This document shows, piece by piece, positions 1 to 5,072 of a stretch of 7,244 nt of DNA. The notes under the pieces are model-generated. The model saw nothing but the letters and a program-made list of their open reading frames with translations. It was not told the origin of the DNA and did no database searches. Origin of the DNA: Candidatus Daviesbacteria bacterium. Its GTDB lineage: Bacteria > Patescibacteriota > Microgenomatia > Daviesbacterales > UBA10151. Position 1 is the stretch's first letter. Each line of letters starts with the position of its first letter. The translations under genes were made by a program, and so were the position numbers. The stretch is from the NCBI GenBank assembly GCA_016183225.1, contig JACPEZ010000050.1, positions 1-7,244 of the forward strand. The letters are read 5' to 3'.

Positions 1-1038
1 CCGGGAAGCAGAGCAGCCAGAACCTGTGCCATTAAAACTGGCATTAAAATTGCCGGAGTTGGTAGTCCTGCATTGATCCCATTTCCACCAGTATCTTTTG
101 CCGTCTTTGGGATTGCCGCTTGAGAAAACCCCCACCCAGCAGTCTTGTCCGTTAGGCTTTTTAGTGTCAAAACCTCCTCCGGTAGCAATACCGGTATTGG
201 TGCAGCCGGTATCGGAAGTAGCTGTGACAGTTACCGTACTGCCCAGATTAGCCGGATTGGGGTCAATGTATAAATTGGAGGATCCGCCTCCACCTCCGCC
301 CCCACCTCCTCCGCCGCCACCTCCGCCCCCACCTCCTCCGCCGCATGATGAGTCCGGATTGCATTTGAAGGTATAACAGGTTGGTTCACCAGGGCAGGAT
401 CTGGTTTGGGGTTTTTGGCTTGATGTGCAGCCTCCTTGCCCGCAGCCTCCGGAATTGGTCCAGCCGGAACATTGGGATTCATTACACCCGGGAGCCACAT
501 AACAGGAAGAACCGGACTGGTTTTTATTGCCGCAGGAGCCGTCATTGGCGCACTCGGGATATTCTTCCCCTGTATTATACCAGTCACTCCATCCTCCCCA
601 GCCCCCGCAATCGCCGTTGCAGGTTCTGGACCTTTCCTGCTTTATTACATATCTGGCGCAGGTATTATCAGAGGCAGAGCAGGTAGAACTCAAACAGCTT
701 TTATCATATCTGGTTTCTGTCTGGGTATCACCGGCTGAACAAATACCACATTGTGGTAATCTGGTACAGGCATGCAAGAAACCAGATCCTGTCCAATACG
801 GGCCATTTACGCAATCGCCATTTTCATCAGCCGTACATTGTCTTTGATCGTTACAGACATTGTTACCTTTTTGACCACCGCTGCAGCAATAATCGCCTTC
901 GTACCACGAACTGCCACACCACCAGTAAGGATCCCAGCCAGAAGAACCATCACAACCTCTGTGATCCGCGAAAACCGTAGGGGGATAAAACCAGAAAAAG
1001 ATCGCTAAAATAGCAAAAAAGAGGAGAATTAATTTCAT
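1..1038 (-). CDS. Secreted cysteine-rich surface protein with polyglycine linker (3' end outside window)
   Basis: An open frame of 346 codons runs from the ATG at 1038 off the window edge. Residues 1-24 form a Sec signal peptide: one Lys, a hydrophobic core (LILLFFAILAIFFWF) and a likely cut after TVFA. Residues 25-232 hold 26 cysteines, suggesting a disulfide-bonded extracellular module. Pieces such as GGWGGWSDW (145-153), ERSRTC (135-140) and SGWTNSGGCGQGGC (191-204) with QTRSC (211-215) recall thrombospondin type 1 repeats (WxxW, CxxxCG, RxRxC), but I cannot prove that family. Residues 233-252 are 20 consecutive glycines. Residues 253-346 start a beta-rich, Ig-like segment (YIDPNPANLGSTVTVTATS) with four more Cys. 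The likely role is a surface-exposed adhesin or cell-envelope protein. The start is supported by the signal peptide and the promoter 13 nt upstream. The ORF and signal peptide are clear; the function is not. Confidence 0.85.
   Translation of the reverse strand, partial: MKLILLFFAILAIFFWFYPPTVFADHRGCDGSSGWDPYWWCGSSWYEGDYCCSGGQKGNNVCNDQRQCTADENGDCVNGPYWTGSGFLHACTRLPQCGICSAGDTQTETRYDKSCLSSTCSASDNTCARYVIKQERSRTCNGDCGGWGGWSDWYNTGEEYPECANDGSCGNKNQSGSSCYVAPGCNESQCSGWTNSGGCGQGGCTSSQKPQTRSCPGEPTCYTFKCNPDSSCGGGGGGGGGGGGGGGGGGGGSSNLYIDPNPANLGSTVTVTATSDTGCTNTGIATGGGFDTKKPNGQDCWVGVFSSGNPKDGKRYWWKWDQCRTTNSGNFNASFNGTGSGCSASR
283..342 (-). repeat. Polyglycine tract made from a 27-bp tandem duplication
   Basis: Twenty Gly codons in the secreted protein. 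Codons 1-9 (316-342) and 10-18 (289-315) are the same nine-codon series (GGC GGA GGA GGT GGG...), matching at 26 of 27 bases. The codon order is conserved as well as the amino acid, so the tract grew by duplicating a 27-bp unit. A flexible linker between the Cys-rich and Ig-like parts is the natural role. Confidence 0.9.
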
Positions 1039-1039
1039 T

Positions 1040-1067
1040 CCTGTAATTTCATTATGGAATTTACAGG
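1040..1067. promoter_or_regulatory. Imperfect inverted repeat over the -10 region of the secreted-protein gene
   Basis: The arms CCTGTAA and TTACAGG pair, followed by one T/T mismatch and a further TTC/GAA pairing around a six-base centre. It covers the -10 box and the presumed start point of the adjacent minus-strand promoter, so it could be an operator. It could also be chance in AT-rich DNA. Confidence 0.35.
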
Positions 1068-1080
1068 TAATTTCTGTCAA
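1051..1080 (-). promoter_or_regulatory. Sigma70-type promoter of the secreted Cys-rich protein gene
   Basis: On the minus strand a perfect -35 TTGACA (1080-1075) is followed after 18 bp by the -10 CATAAT (1056-1051). Twelve bases separate the -10 from the ATG at 1038, leaving a leader of only about 5-6 nt. There is no room for a functional Shine-Dalgarno sequence. Confidence 0.65.
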
Positions 1081-1105
1081 TAGTCTCAAAAGAGTTGTTG
1101 ATTTT

Positions 1106-1801
1106 TTATTTGGCTGGGTCTAGTTTTTGGGCAAGACACTGTCTGCATGGTCGCATTAATATCTCGAAAGCTTCCCGGGGACTGCCGGGTCTTAACTCAA
1201 TGGCTCTAAGAATTTGTAAAGAGGTTGCTTCTATGCCTGCTTGTCCTAATAGTTCTGTTGGTACTGCTAAAAGACTAAAATCTTGTTCATTACAGCCTCC
1301 ACCTGCAAGAAGAGAGAAATTACCGAAAAATCTATTGTCTCCTGCCGGCATGACTGCATCAAGAATAGCATTTGGTCTTTGAAATTTTACCGATCTTTCA
1401 GTCAAACCTTTATCTGCAAAAAAAGCGCCACTTTCTCTACTTGATTGTCCATTACATAATCTAGTTGTGGAAAACCCTACAATTAATCCATCTGGTGCAG
1501 AAGTTAGCAGGAAATTTCCTGTATTCCTGCCGGTATCTTTCAGTCGAAGGTCTGATAGATAAGTTCGGCCTTGTTCTCCGGGTATTTTAATTTGAGGTGC
1601 TGGTGTAGGAGTTGGTTCTGGAGGTTGAGGAGTGGAAGTAGCAGGAGGCGGCTCAAGAGTAGGGATTGGCGACACTGCAGTCGCTTCGGTCGTGGGACTG
1701 GCTACCAATGGCAGGGTAGCTACTGGTGGCTCTACTTTACCACAACCTATTGTAAGCATTGCTATAGCAGCCGCAGCCCCCGTTTCTATATTTCTGAACA
1801 T
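1106..1801 (-). CDS. Putative lipoprotein with Pro/Thr-rich linker and unrecognised C-terminal domain
   Basis: A complete 231-residue protein. Residues 1-20 (MFRNIETGAAAAIAMLTIGC) form a short hydrophobic segment ending in a lipobox-like TIGC with Cys20, which predicts lipid anchoring outside the membrane; Thr at -3 is acceptable but not ideal. Residues 24-74 are rich in Pro, Thr, Ala and Ser (PEPTPTPAP and similar), a typical stalk that holds a domain away from the membrane. The C-terminal part (about 78-231) contains Cys116, Cys170 and a terminal CRQC pair (219-222); I do not recognise the family. It is co-oriented with the secreted Cys-rich gene but separated from it by 67 bp holding that gene's own promoter, so the two are probably separate transcripts. 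The ATG at 1801 is the only start giving the signal segment. Confidence 0.8.
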   Translation of the reverse strand: MFRNIETGAAAAIAMLTIGCGKVEPPVATLPLVASPTTEATAVSPIPTLEPPPATSTPQPPEPTPTPAPQIKIPGEQGRTYLSDLRLKDTGRNTGNFLLTSAPDGLIVGFSTTRLCNGQSSRESGAFFADKGLTERSVKFQRPNAILDAVMPAGDNRFFGNFSLLAGGGCNEQDFSLLAVPTELLGQAGIEATSLQILRAIELRPGSPREAFEILMRPCRQCLAQKLDPAK

Positions 1802-1810
1802 AGCTTATAG

Positions 1811-1837
1811 GTTATCACAAAACTGTATATTTGTCAA
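1811..1837 (-). promoter_or_regulatory. Promoter candidate for the lipoprotein gene
   Basis: The minus strand has a perfect -35 TTGACA (1837-1832), then 15 bp, then an extended -10 TGTGATAAC whose hexamer is GATAAC (1816-1811). The ATG at 1801 lies nine bases beyond, again almost leaderless. The -10 is weak and the spacer short, so the exact -10 register is uncertain. Confidence 0.45.
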
Positions 1838-1843
1838 ATTTTT

Positions 1844-2266
1844 TTATTGCTTTAAGATAATAAAAGAACTGCCAATGATCTTGTTTTTGTCAGTAGTAAA
1901 AATAATAATGTCACCGCGTAAACGGCTGCCTAAAAGTATATCTTCTATTTTGGTATCTTTGGCTTTTGGGCCCAGTTTAGTTTCATCTTGGTGAAAAAAT
2001 TTGGTGCCGGTTGTATTGGGAGTTGAATCTAGGAATATAGTAATTCGTTTCCCTTCTTTTTCAAGTACAAAAGATTGATTATCCTTTTCCACCAAAATGC
2101 CATCTACCGCTCCCCACCATTCATAAACCATGGGGTTTTGGAGGATATCTGCCGCAATGGGCAGTTTTGATACCGGAATAGTTTCTTCTTGAGGCGGAGG
2201 TGAGGGAACAGGGGGAGGGGGCTTAAAAAAAGGCAGTTTGGGGATCCAGACTATGCCCTTCAGCTG
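1844..2266 (-). pseudogene. 5'-truncated gene for a Pro-rich, probably membrane-anchored beta-barrel-like protein
   Basis: The minus frame is open from 2266 to the TAA at 1844 but has no ATG, GTG or TTG start until the Met codon at 2131. The 45 residues before that Met look like real protein: GIVWIPKLPFFK resembles the end of a membrane helix, followed by a Pro-rich linker (KPPPPVPSPPPQEE). The C-terminal part (MVYEWWGAVDGILVEKDNQS...) is beta-rich and alternates like a small barrel, loosely DUF5666-like. The natural reading is a gene that lost its start and membrane helix where it meets heptamer repeats and the trmH 5' remnant at about 2257-2277. An in-frame TGA (2269-2267) closes the frame at that junction. 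A shortened 95-residue cytosolic product from 2131 remains possible. Confidence 0.65.
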
Positions 2267-2277
2267 TCAGTCGTCAG
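2257..2277 (+). repeat. Heptamer tandem repeat at a recombination junction
   Basis: Three heptamers CCTTCAG, CTGTCAG and TCGTCAG. The same family stands at the matching place in the intact trmH (3113-3140). The breakpoint between the truncated minus-strand gene and the trmH remnant falls in or at this run. Confidence 0.75.
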
Positions 2278-2373
2278 AAAATACAAAGAAATGAAATATA
2301 CATAATCCTGGATAATGTTTTGGATACATATAATATCGGGTCTATTTTCCGGCTGGCAGATGCGGTGGCGGCT
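2257..2373 (+). pseudogene. Detached 5' fragment of a second trmH (SpoU-type RNA methyltransferase)
   Basis: Translated in the frame of the next gene, this gives RNEIYIILDNVL, then DTYNIGSIFRLADAVAA, matching residues 24-52 of the intact TrmH at 3081-3680 with one substitution (Thr for Ala). Over 2290-2373 against 3153-3236 I count 11 base differences in 84, only one of them non-synonymous. The fragment has the motif-1 Asn and Arg (NIGSIFR) but lacks the start and N-terminal residues, and homology stops after the codons for AVAA. Downstream sequence (ttgtggtataag) is unrelated and leads into the MNT promoter. The frame runs on, uninterrupted, into the MNT gene, but the only start in the remnant is a TTG at 2320, so a fused product is unlikely. 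Confidence 0.85.
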
Positions 2374-2385
2374 TTGTGGTATAAG

Positions 2386-2394
2386 TGGTATAAT
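2386..2394 (+). promoter_or_regulatory. Extended -10 promoter of the MNT-HEPN-trmH operon, leaderless
   Basis: TGGTATAAT is a perfect extended -10. Exactly six bases separate it from the ATG at 2401, so the predicted start point is the A of the start codon. A sister motif TGGTATAAG lies just upstream, and no clear -35 is present. The promoter sits immediately after the trmH 5' remnant, at the left edge of the inserted module. Confidence 0.65.
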
Positions 2395-2400
2395 CTGTTT

Positions 2401-2709
2401 ATGACTCAAATTCAATCTCAAATTAATTTCATCAAAAACCAGCTTATTAAAAAATACAAACCGCAAAAGATTATCCTGTTTGGTTCTTATGCCTATGGTC
2501 AGCCTTCCGAAGACAGCGATGTAGACCTGTTAGTGATTGCGGATACTGATGAGAGTTTCCACGACAGGATCAGCAGAGCCAGATCCCTTCTTCCTAAAGA
2601 CAGACCAATAGATCTGATTGTCTTAACCCCATTTGAGTATCAGAAAACAAAATCATCAAATCCGCTTATCCTGGAGATTGAAAGCAAAGGTAGAGTAGTG
2701 TATGGATAA
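2401..2709 (+). CDS. MNT-type minimal nucleotidyltransferase, probable antitoxin of a MNT-HEPN pair
   Basis: A 102-residue protein with the nucleotidyltransferase signature GSx10DxD: Gly28-Ser29, then Asp40 and Asp42, and a probable third carboxylate at Asp71 (PIDLIV). The length matches stand-alone MNT domains (COG1708 type). In characterised MntA-HepT systems the MNT protein adds AMP to the HEPN toxin and silences it. Here the HEPN gene follows with an 8-nt overlap, the standard order. I chose the ATG at 2401 because it lies six bases after a perfect extended -10; longer starts would run into the trmH remnant. There is no Shine-Dalgarno sequence. The active-site residues look intact. Identification is strong; the exact chemistry is inferred. 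Confidence 0.9.
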   Translation: MTQIQSQINFIKNQLIKKYKPQKIILFGSYAYGQPSEDSDVDLLVIADTDESFHDRISRARSLLPKDRPIDLIVLTPFEYQKTKSSNPLILEIESKGRVVYG

Positions 2710-3088
2710 AGCCGGAAATTGGTTCAAACAGGCAGAAGAAGATCTGCTTTGGGCAAAGGCCAGCTTGAAGGAAAGAATCTGGCGTGGAGCCTGTTTTGCC
2801 GCACAACAATCTGCAGAAAAAGCTTTAAAAGCATTTTTGATTTCAAAAGAAGTTCGGGTTGCCAAAATTCATGATCTGGTAACTCTTAATCAGAGATGTT
2901 TTAATTTGGAACCAAGATTTAGTGAGATAGAGGAGGCCTGCAATATACTTTCCCCGTACTACCTTTCTTCCCGTTATCCTGATGTTGCTCAATTTGAAGA
3001 ATATTCTGAAAATCAAACAAAAAACGCAGCAGATCAAGCCATTAAAATAGTAGATTTTGTTAAGTCAGTCCTAATTGTCAATGATTAA
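2702..3088 (+). CDS. HEPN-domain protein, probable toxin partner of the MNT protein
   Basis: A 128-residue, largely helical protein. Family-typical features are WFKQAEEDLLWAKASL (7-22), the CFAAQQSAEKALKAFL helix (31-46), HDLVTL (57-62) and SRYPD (90-94), the pattern of COG2250-type HEPN proteins. Many HEPN toxins cut RNA through an Rx4-6H motif. I do not see that motif here: Arg91 is followed by YPDVAQF with no His. It may therefore be a divergent or non-nuclease HEPN, or use other residues. Its ATG lies inside the end of the MNT gene (ATGGATAA overlap), which suggests translational coupling and equal output. It overlaps trmH downstream in the same way. Confidence 0.88.
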   Translation: MDKAGNWFKQAEEDLLWAKASLKERIWRGACFAAQQSAEKALKAFLISKEVRVAKIHDLVTLNQRCFNLEPRFSEIEEACNILSPYYLSSRYPDVAQFEEYSENQTKNAADQAIKIVDFVKSVLIVND

Positions 3089-3680
3089 GTTAAATGCCAG
3101 GGAGCTAAGGAGCTATCAGTCTTCAGCTGTCAGCCATCAGACTATAAAACGCAATGAAATATACATAATTTTGGATAATGTTTTGGATGCATATAATATT
3201 GGCTCAATTTTCAGACTGGCTGATGCGGTGGCTGCCAAAAAGATTTATCTTTGCGGGCAAACGGAAACCCCGCCTAACCACCGGATTAAAAAAGCTTCCA
3301 TTAATACCACGGAATGGGTAACTTGGAGTTACAGAGAATCTGCAGTTGAAGCCATAAAGGAGTTGAGACAGCAGTTTGCTAATCGACTACCGACTACCGA
3401 CTACCGCAAAGCGGAAGACGGAAGACGGAAGACGGAAAGCATTCAGGTAATCGCCATAGAACAGAGTACAAAAAGTGTTCAATATAACACTTTTGATTAT
3501 AAACTGCCAATCTGTCTGGTAGTAGGCCATGAAACTCATGGAGTCTCTAAAGAAGTGCTAAAAATGGCAGACGGTATCGTCGAAATCCCCATGTTTGGGG
3601 TCAACAAGAGTTTGAATGTGATGGTTTCTTTAGGGATAGTGTTATATAAAGTAGTCAGTAAAATTAAGCAATTGGACTAA
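3081..3680 (+). CDS. TrmH/SpoU-family RNA 2'-O-methyltransferase carrying heptamer-repeat insertions
   Basis: A 199-residue SPOUT-fold enzyme that should transfer a methyl group from S-adenosylmethionine to a ribose 2'-OH in tRNA or rRNA; the substrate cannot be told from sequence. The three family motifs are present: motif 1 YNIGSIFRLADAV (38-50) with catalytic Arg45, motif 2 LVVGHETHGVSKE (147-159), and motif 3 with the knot IPMFGVNKSLNV...VSLGIVLY (169-189). Two stretches look foreign to the family: residues 11-20 (SYQSSAVSHQ) and about 101-119 (NRLPTTDYRKAEDGRRKTE), both encoded by heptamer repeats. The second lies in the loop before motif 2, where extra residues may be tolerated. The ATG at 3081 overlaps the HEPN stop by 8 nt (ATGATTAA); a TTG two codons upstream is less likely. 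No separate promoter is evident, so expression probably depends on the MNT promoter. Confidence 0.93.
   Translation: MIKLNARELRSYQSSAVSHQTIKRNEIYIILDNVLDAYNIGSIFRLADAVAAKKIYLCGQTETPPNHRIKKASINTTEWVTWSYRESAVEAIKELRQQFANRLPTTDYRKAEDGRRKTESIQVIAIEQSTKSVQYNTFDYKLPICLVVGHETHGVSKEVLKMADGIVEIPMFGVNKSLNVMVSLGIVLYKVVSKIKQLD
3113..3140 (+). repeat. Four degenerate heptamers inside the trmH 5' coding region
   Basis: CTATCAG, TCTTCAG, CTGTCAG and CCATCAG run without gaps and share TCAG at the end. They encode the unusual SYQSSAVSHQ segment. The same family is present in the trmH 5' remnant at 2257-2277. Confidence 0.8.
3384..3433 (+). repeat. Two heptamer tandem repeats around a small hairpin inside trmH
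   Basis: CGACTAC occurs three times exactly (3384-3404), then CGCAAAGC, then GGAAGAC three times exactly (3413-3433). CGC AAA GCG between them can form a tiny stem-loop. Each block is 21 bp, so the reading frame is kept; gain or loss of a single heptamer would shift it. Confidence 0.92.
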
Positions 3681-3880
3681 AAGATGCTCTCAATTTAGAT
3701 ACAAATGCACGATGATTAACAATAATGGGATCTGAATAAAGACCTGTCCGGGCAACATCCTCGTGTGATCCTATGTACTTGAGATATTTCTTCAAGTTCT
3801 TTCAGGTCAAGATGGGGTCCGAAAGTTTCCCTCATGTAAAGCAATATAGCATTTTCTAATAGCGATTGCGTTTGTAATTC
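3664..3880 (-). pseudogene. Frameshifted C-terminal remnant of an unrecognised protein
   Basis: Two minus-strand frames join into one plausible protein end. The first, open from 3880, reads ELQTQSLLENAILLYMRE, then TFGPHLDLKEL. The second reads KKYLKYIGSHEDVARTGL, then YSDPIIVNHRAFVSKLRA, to a TAA at 3664. The switch lies near 3791-3807 and needs one indel. Neither frame has a convincing start, and the 5' part seems to have been lost where the cupin promoter begins. The end overlaps the last 17 bases of trmH in convergent orientation. I do not recognise the family. It fills the otherwise gene-free gap between trmH and the cupin gene. Confidence 0.45.
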
Positions 3881-3894
3881 TTATTTTGTAGAAT
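3866..3894 (+). promoter_or_regulatory. Sigma70-type promoter of the cupin gene
   Basis: A -35 TTGCGT (3866-3871), a 17-bp spacer, then a -10 TAGAAT (3889-3894). The -10 overlaps the first in-frame ATG (3893), which therefore could not be in the transcript. The ATG at 3902 falls eight bases after the -10, close to the predicted start point. Confidence 0.55.
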
Positions 3895-3901
3895 GCTAGG
3901 T

Positions 3902-4357
3902 ATGGTAAGATCAGAACAGGGATTAGATTCTGAAGGACAATCTGCACTAAGCGGAGTTAGAATAGATAGAATGCCGATAGCTCATGCAGATGCAAGGAGA
4001 ACTGCAGTAGAAATTTTTTCCTCACCTGGTATTACAATTAGAGACTCAAAAGTTTTAATGGTAAATCAGCCACCTGAAGGTAAAGAAGCAGTGATTGGAG
4101 GTCATTGGGAGCAAGGTATAGAAATAATCTATGTTCAGGCAGGAGAAATAGACACTCTGAGATTGGCTGATGTGAATACCGGAGAAGAGATAAGTCACCA
4201 GCACCTTTCAGAAGGAACAAGAGTAACTCTTCCGCCACAGATTGCACATCAATTAAGATTTAGGGGCCCAGCCACGCTAATAGTATTTAATGAGGTACCT
4301 TTTACTCCCGAGAAACTTGTAATATATCCTCCTTGGGCGCAAGAAGTTATATCTTAA
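3902..4357 (+). CDS. Single-domain cupin protein
   Basis: A 151-residue protein with one cupin beta-barrel. Motif 1 is GGHWEQGIEIIYVQAGE with His68, Glu70 and Glu74 as metal ligands, HxE in place of the usual HxH. Motif 2 is EGTRVTLPPQIAHQ with His116. The arrangement, with ATL then a Phe-Asn and a final YPPW, resembles small sugar-isomerase or WxcM/FdtA-like cupins that act on nucleotide-linked sugars, but the evidence supports only the fold and a probable metal site. I start it at 3902 and not at the in-frame ATG at 3893 because the latter overlaps the -10 box; the three-residue difference does not touch the domain. Its stop overlaps the convergent GrpB-type gene by 11 bases. There is no Shine-Dalgarno sequence. 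Confidence 0.8.
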   Translation: MVRSEQGLDSEGQSALSGVRIDRMPIAHADARRTAVEIFSSPGITIRDSKVLMVNQPPEGKEAVIGGHWEQGIEIIYVQAGEIDTLRLADVNTGEEISHQHLSEGTRVTLPPQIAHQLRFRGPATLIVFNEVPFTPEKLVIYPPWAQEVIS

Positions 4358-4874
4358 ATGCTTTTTCTAAAATTTTATTTATAAATTCCATTTTTCGTCG
4401 ATAGTACTCCTTCAGACCTATTCCATTGCTAGATTCTTTTAATCTCCTGTATTCTCCTAATGCTTCAGGGTGACTTTTAAGGTAGTTCTCAAAAGCAACA
4501 TTTCTTTTCCACCCTTCAGAATCGCGGTTCACTATGACTATTTCTATATTTATATCACCTTGCTTATGATTAAATCTCACTCGGTTACGAGGAGAGAAGC
4601 TTTTTGGATCCCCATAAATCTTTTCGAATTTTTCAATAAATTCACCGAAACGATCTAAAGATACTGGAATAACTAAATCTATCTCGCCTTGACCGGAAAT
4701 ACCAAAACCAGTTGCTCCTAAGTGTAATACTTCAATATCCTGTCCCAAAATATCCAAAATCTCTTTTCTTTGTTTTTCAAACACCTCTTTTACTTTAGGA
4801 TTATAGGGAACAATTTTTACTTTCTTTGATCGAGAAAGTTTCTTAAGCCATTCAATATCCGATTTTGTTAGCAT
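4347..4874 (-). CDS. GrpB-family (UPF0157) nucleotidyltransferase-fold protein
   Basis: A 175-residue protein. The opening VKIVPYNPKVKEVFEKQRKE (19-38) is the GrpB hallmark, followed by HLGATGFGISGQGEIDLVI (51-69), the place of the family motif HxGSTxxxGxxxKxxID. Asp66 and the later acidic pair around DINIE (107-111) would form the carboxylate set. The Ser of the usual GST is Ala here and the Lys is absent, so activity may be altered. The C-terminal helix with NYLKSHPEALGEY (130-142) and KEYYRRKMEFI is also family-like. I start at the ATG at 4874; the in-frame ATG at 4940 would add 22 residues that lie antisense to the trmH tail remnant and across the promoter. GrpB-type proteins often have no known substrate; a cargo or toxin-antitoxin-like role is inference. 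Confidence 0.85.
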   Translation of the reverse strand: MLTKSDIEWLKKLSRSKKVKIVPYNPKVKEVFEKQRKEILDILGQDIEVLHLGATGFGISGQGEIDLVIPVSLDRFGEFIEKFEKIYGDPKSFSPRNRVRFNHKQGDINIEIVIVNRDSEGWKRNVAFENYLKSHPEALGEYRRLKESSNGIGLKEYYRRKMEFINKILEKAFKI

Positions 4875-4883
4875 AAGTTTTAG

Positions 4884-4892
4884 AATATACCA
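4884..4892 (-). promoter_or_regulatory. Extended -10 promoter of the GrpB-type gene
   Basis: The minus strand reads TGGTATATT, an extended -10 with hexamer TATATT (4889-4884). The ATG at 4874 follows after nine bases, so the leader is about 2-3 nt. No clear -35 is visible. Confidence 0.55.
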
Positions 4893-4935
4893 TAATGCGA
4901 ATGCGGATTGGATGTTGATATCAATAATATAGCTG

Positions 4936-5016
4936 CCCATGTTTGGGGTAAATAAAAGTTTAAATGTTATGGTCAGTTTAGGAATTGTGCTTTACAAGGT
5001 AATCGAAACAAGGTGA
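4936..5016 (+). pseudogene. Detached 3' end of trmH (tail B)
   Basis: It encodes PMFGVNKSLN, then VMVSLGIVLYKV, then IETR and TGA. The first 22 residues are identical to residues 170-191 of the intact TrmH (3588-3653), yet 14 of 66 bases differ and every change is synonymous. A TAG stands two codons before the Pro codon, so there is no head attached. The piece holds motif 3 and the knot helix, useless alone. It lies between the GrpB promoter and the next cargo promoter, marking a module boundary. Confidence 0.9.
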
Positions 5017-5031
5017 TCAAATAATTTGATC
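5015..5031. promoter_or_regulatory. Perfect palindrome, operator candidate
   Basis: GATCAAAT, a single A, then ATTTGATC: eight-base arms with a one-base centre. It begins within the stop codon of tail B and ends three bases before the -35 of the next promoter, a position suited to repressor or activator binding. No T-run follows, so it is not an obvious terminator. Confidence 0.5.
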
Positions 5032-5033
5032 TA

Positions 5034-5062
5034 TTTACTTTTCAAGACTTACTAATTATTAT
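5034..5062 (+). promoter_or_regulatory. Promoter candidate for the two-gene module at 5073
   Basis: A -35-like TTTACT (5034-5039), a 17-bp spacer and a -10 TATTAT (5057-5062). The ATG at 5073 lies ten bases further, giving a leader of about 3-4 nt. The -35 matches the consensus at only four positions. Confidence 0.5.
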
Positions 5063-5072
5063 ACACTTGTTT

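Noticed and set aside
98..376. Plus-strand ORF with a long polyproline run
   Set aside because: It is the antisense of the polyglycine tract and other parts of the secreted-protein gene, which has a signal peptide and promoter on the other strand.
1037..1052. Five-codon leader peptide (ATG at 1052 on the minus strand) whose TGA overlaps the start of the secreted-protein gene
   Set aside because: Its start codon lies within the -10 box of the promoter, so it would not be transcribed.
2320..2709. A TrmH-MNT fusion protein from the TTG at 2320
   Set aside because: The frame is open, but a perfect extended -10 lies six bases before the ATG at 2401, and the fragment before it has no ATG and no complete domain.
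3384..3433. CRISPR-like repeats
   Set aside because: The units are adjacent heptamers with no spacers, inside an intact reading frame.
3893..3901. First in-frame ATG of the cupin gene
   Set aside because: It overlaps the proposed -10 TAGAAT and so would lie upstream of the transcript start; kept only as a lower-ranked alternative.
4875..4940. Longer start for the GrpB-type gene at 4940
   Set aside because: The added 22 residues lie across the extended -10 promoter and reach the edge of the trmH tail remnant; family homology starts after the ATG at 4874.
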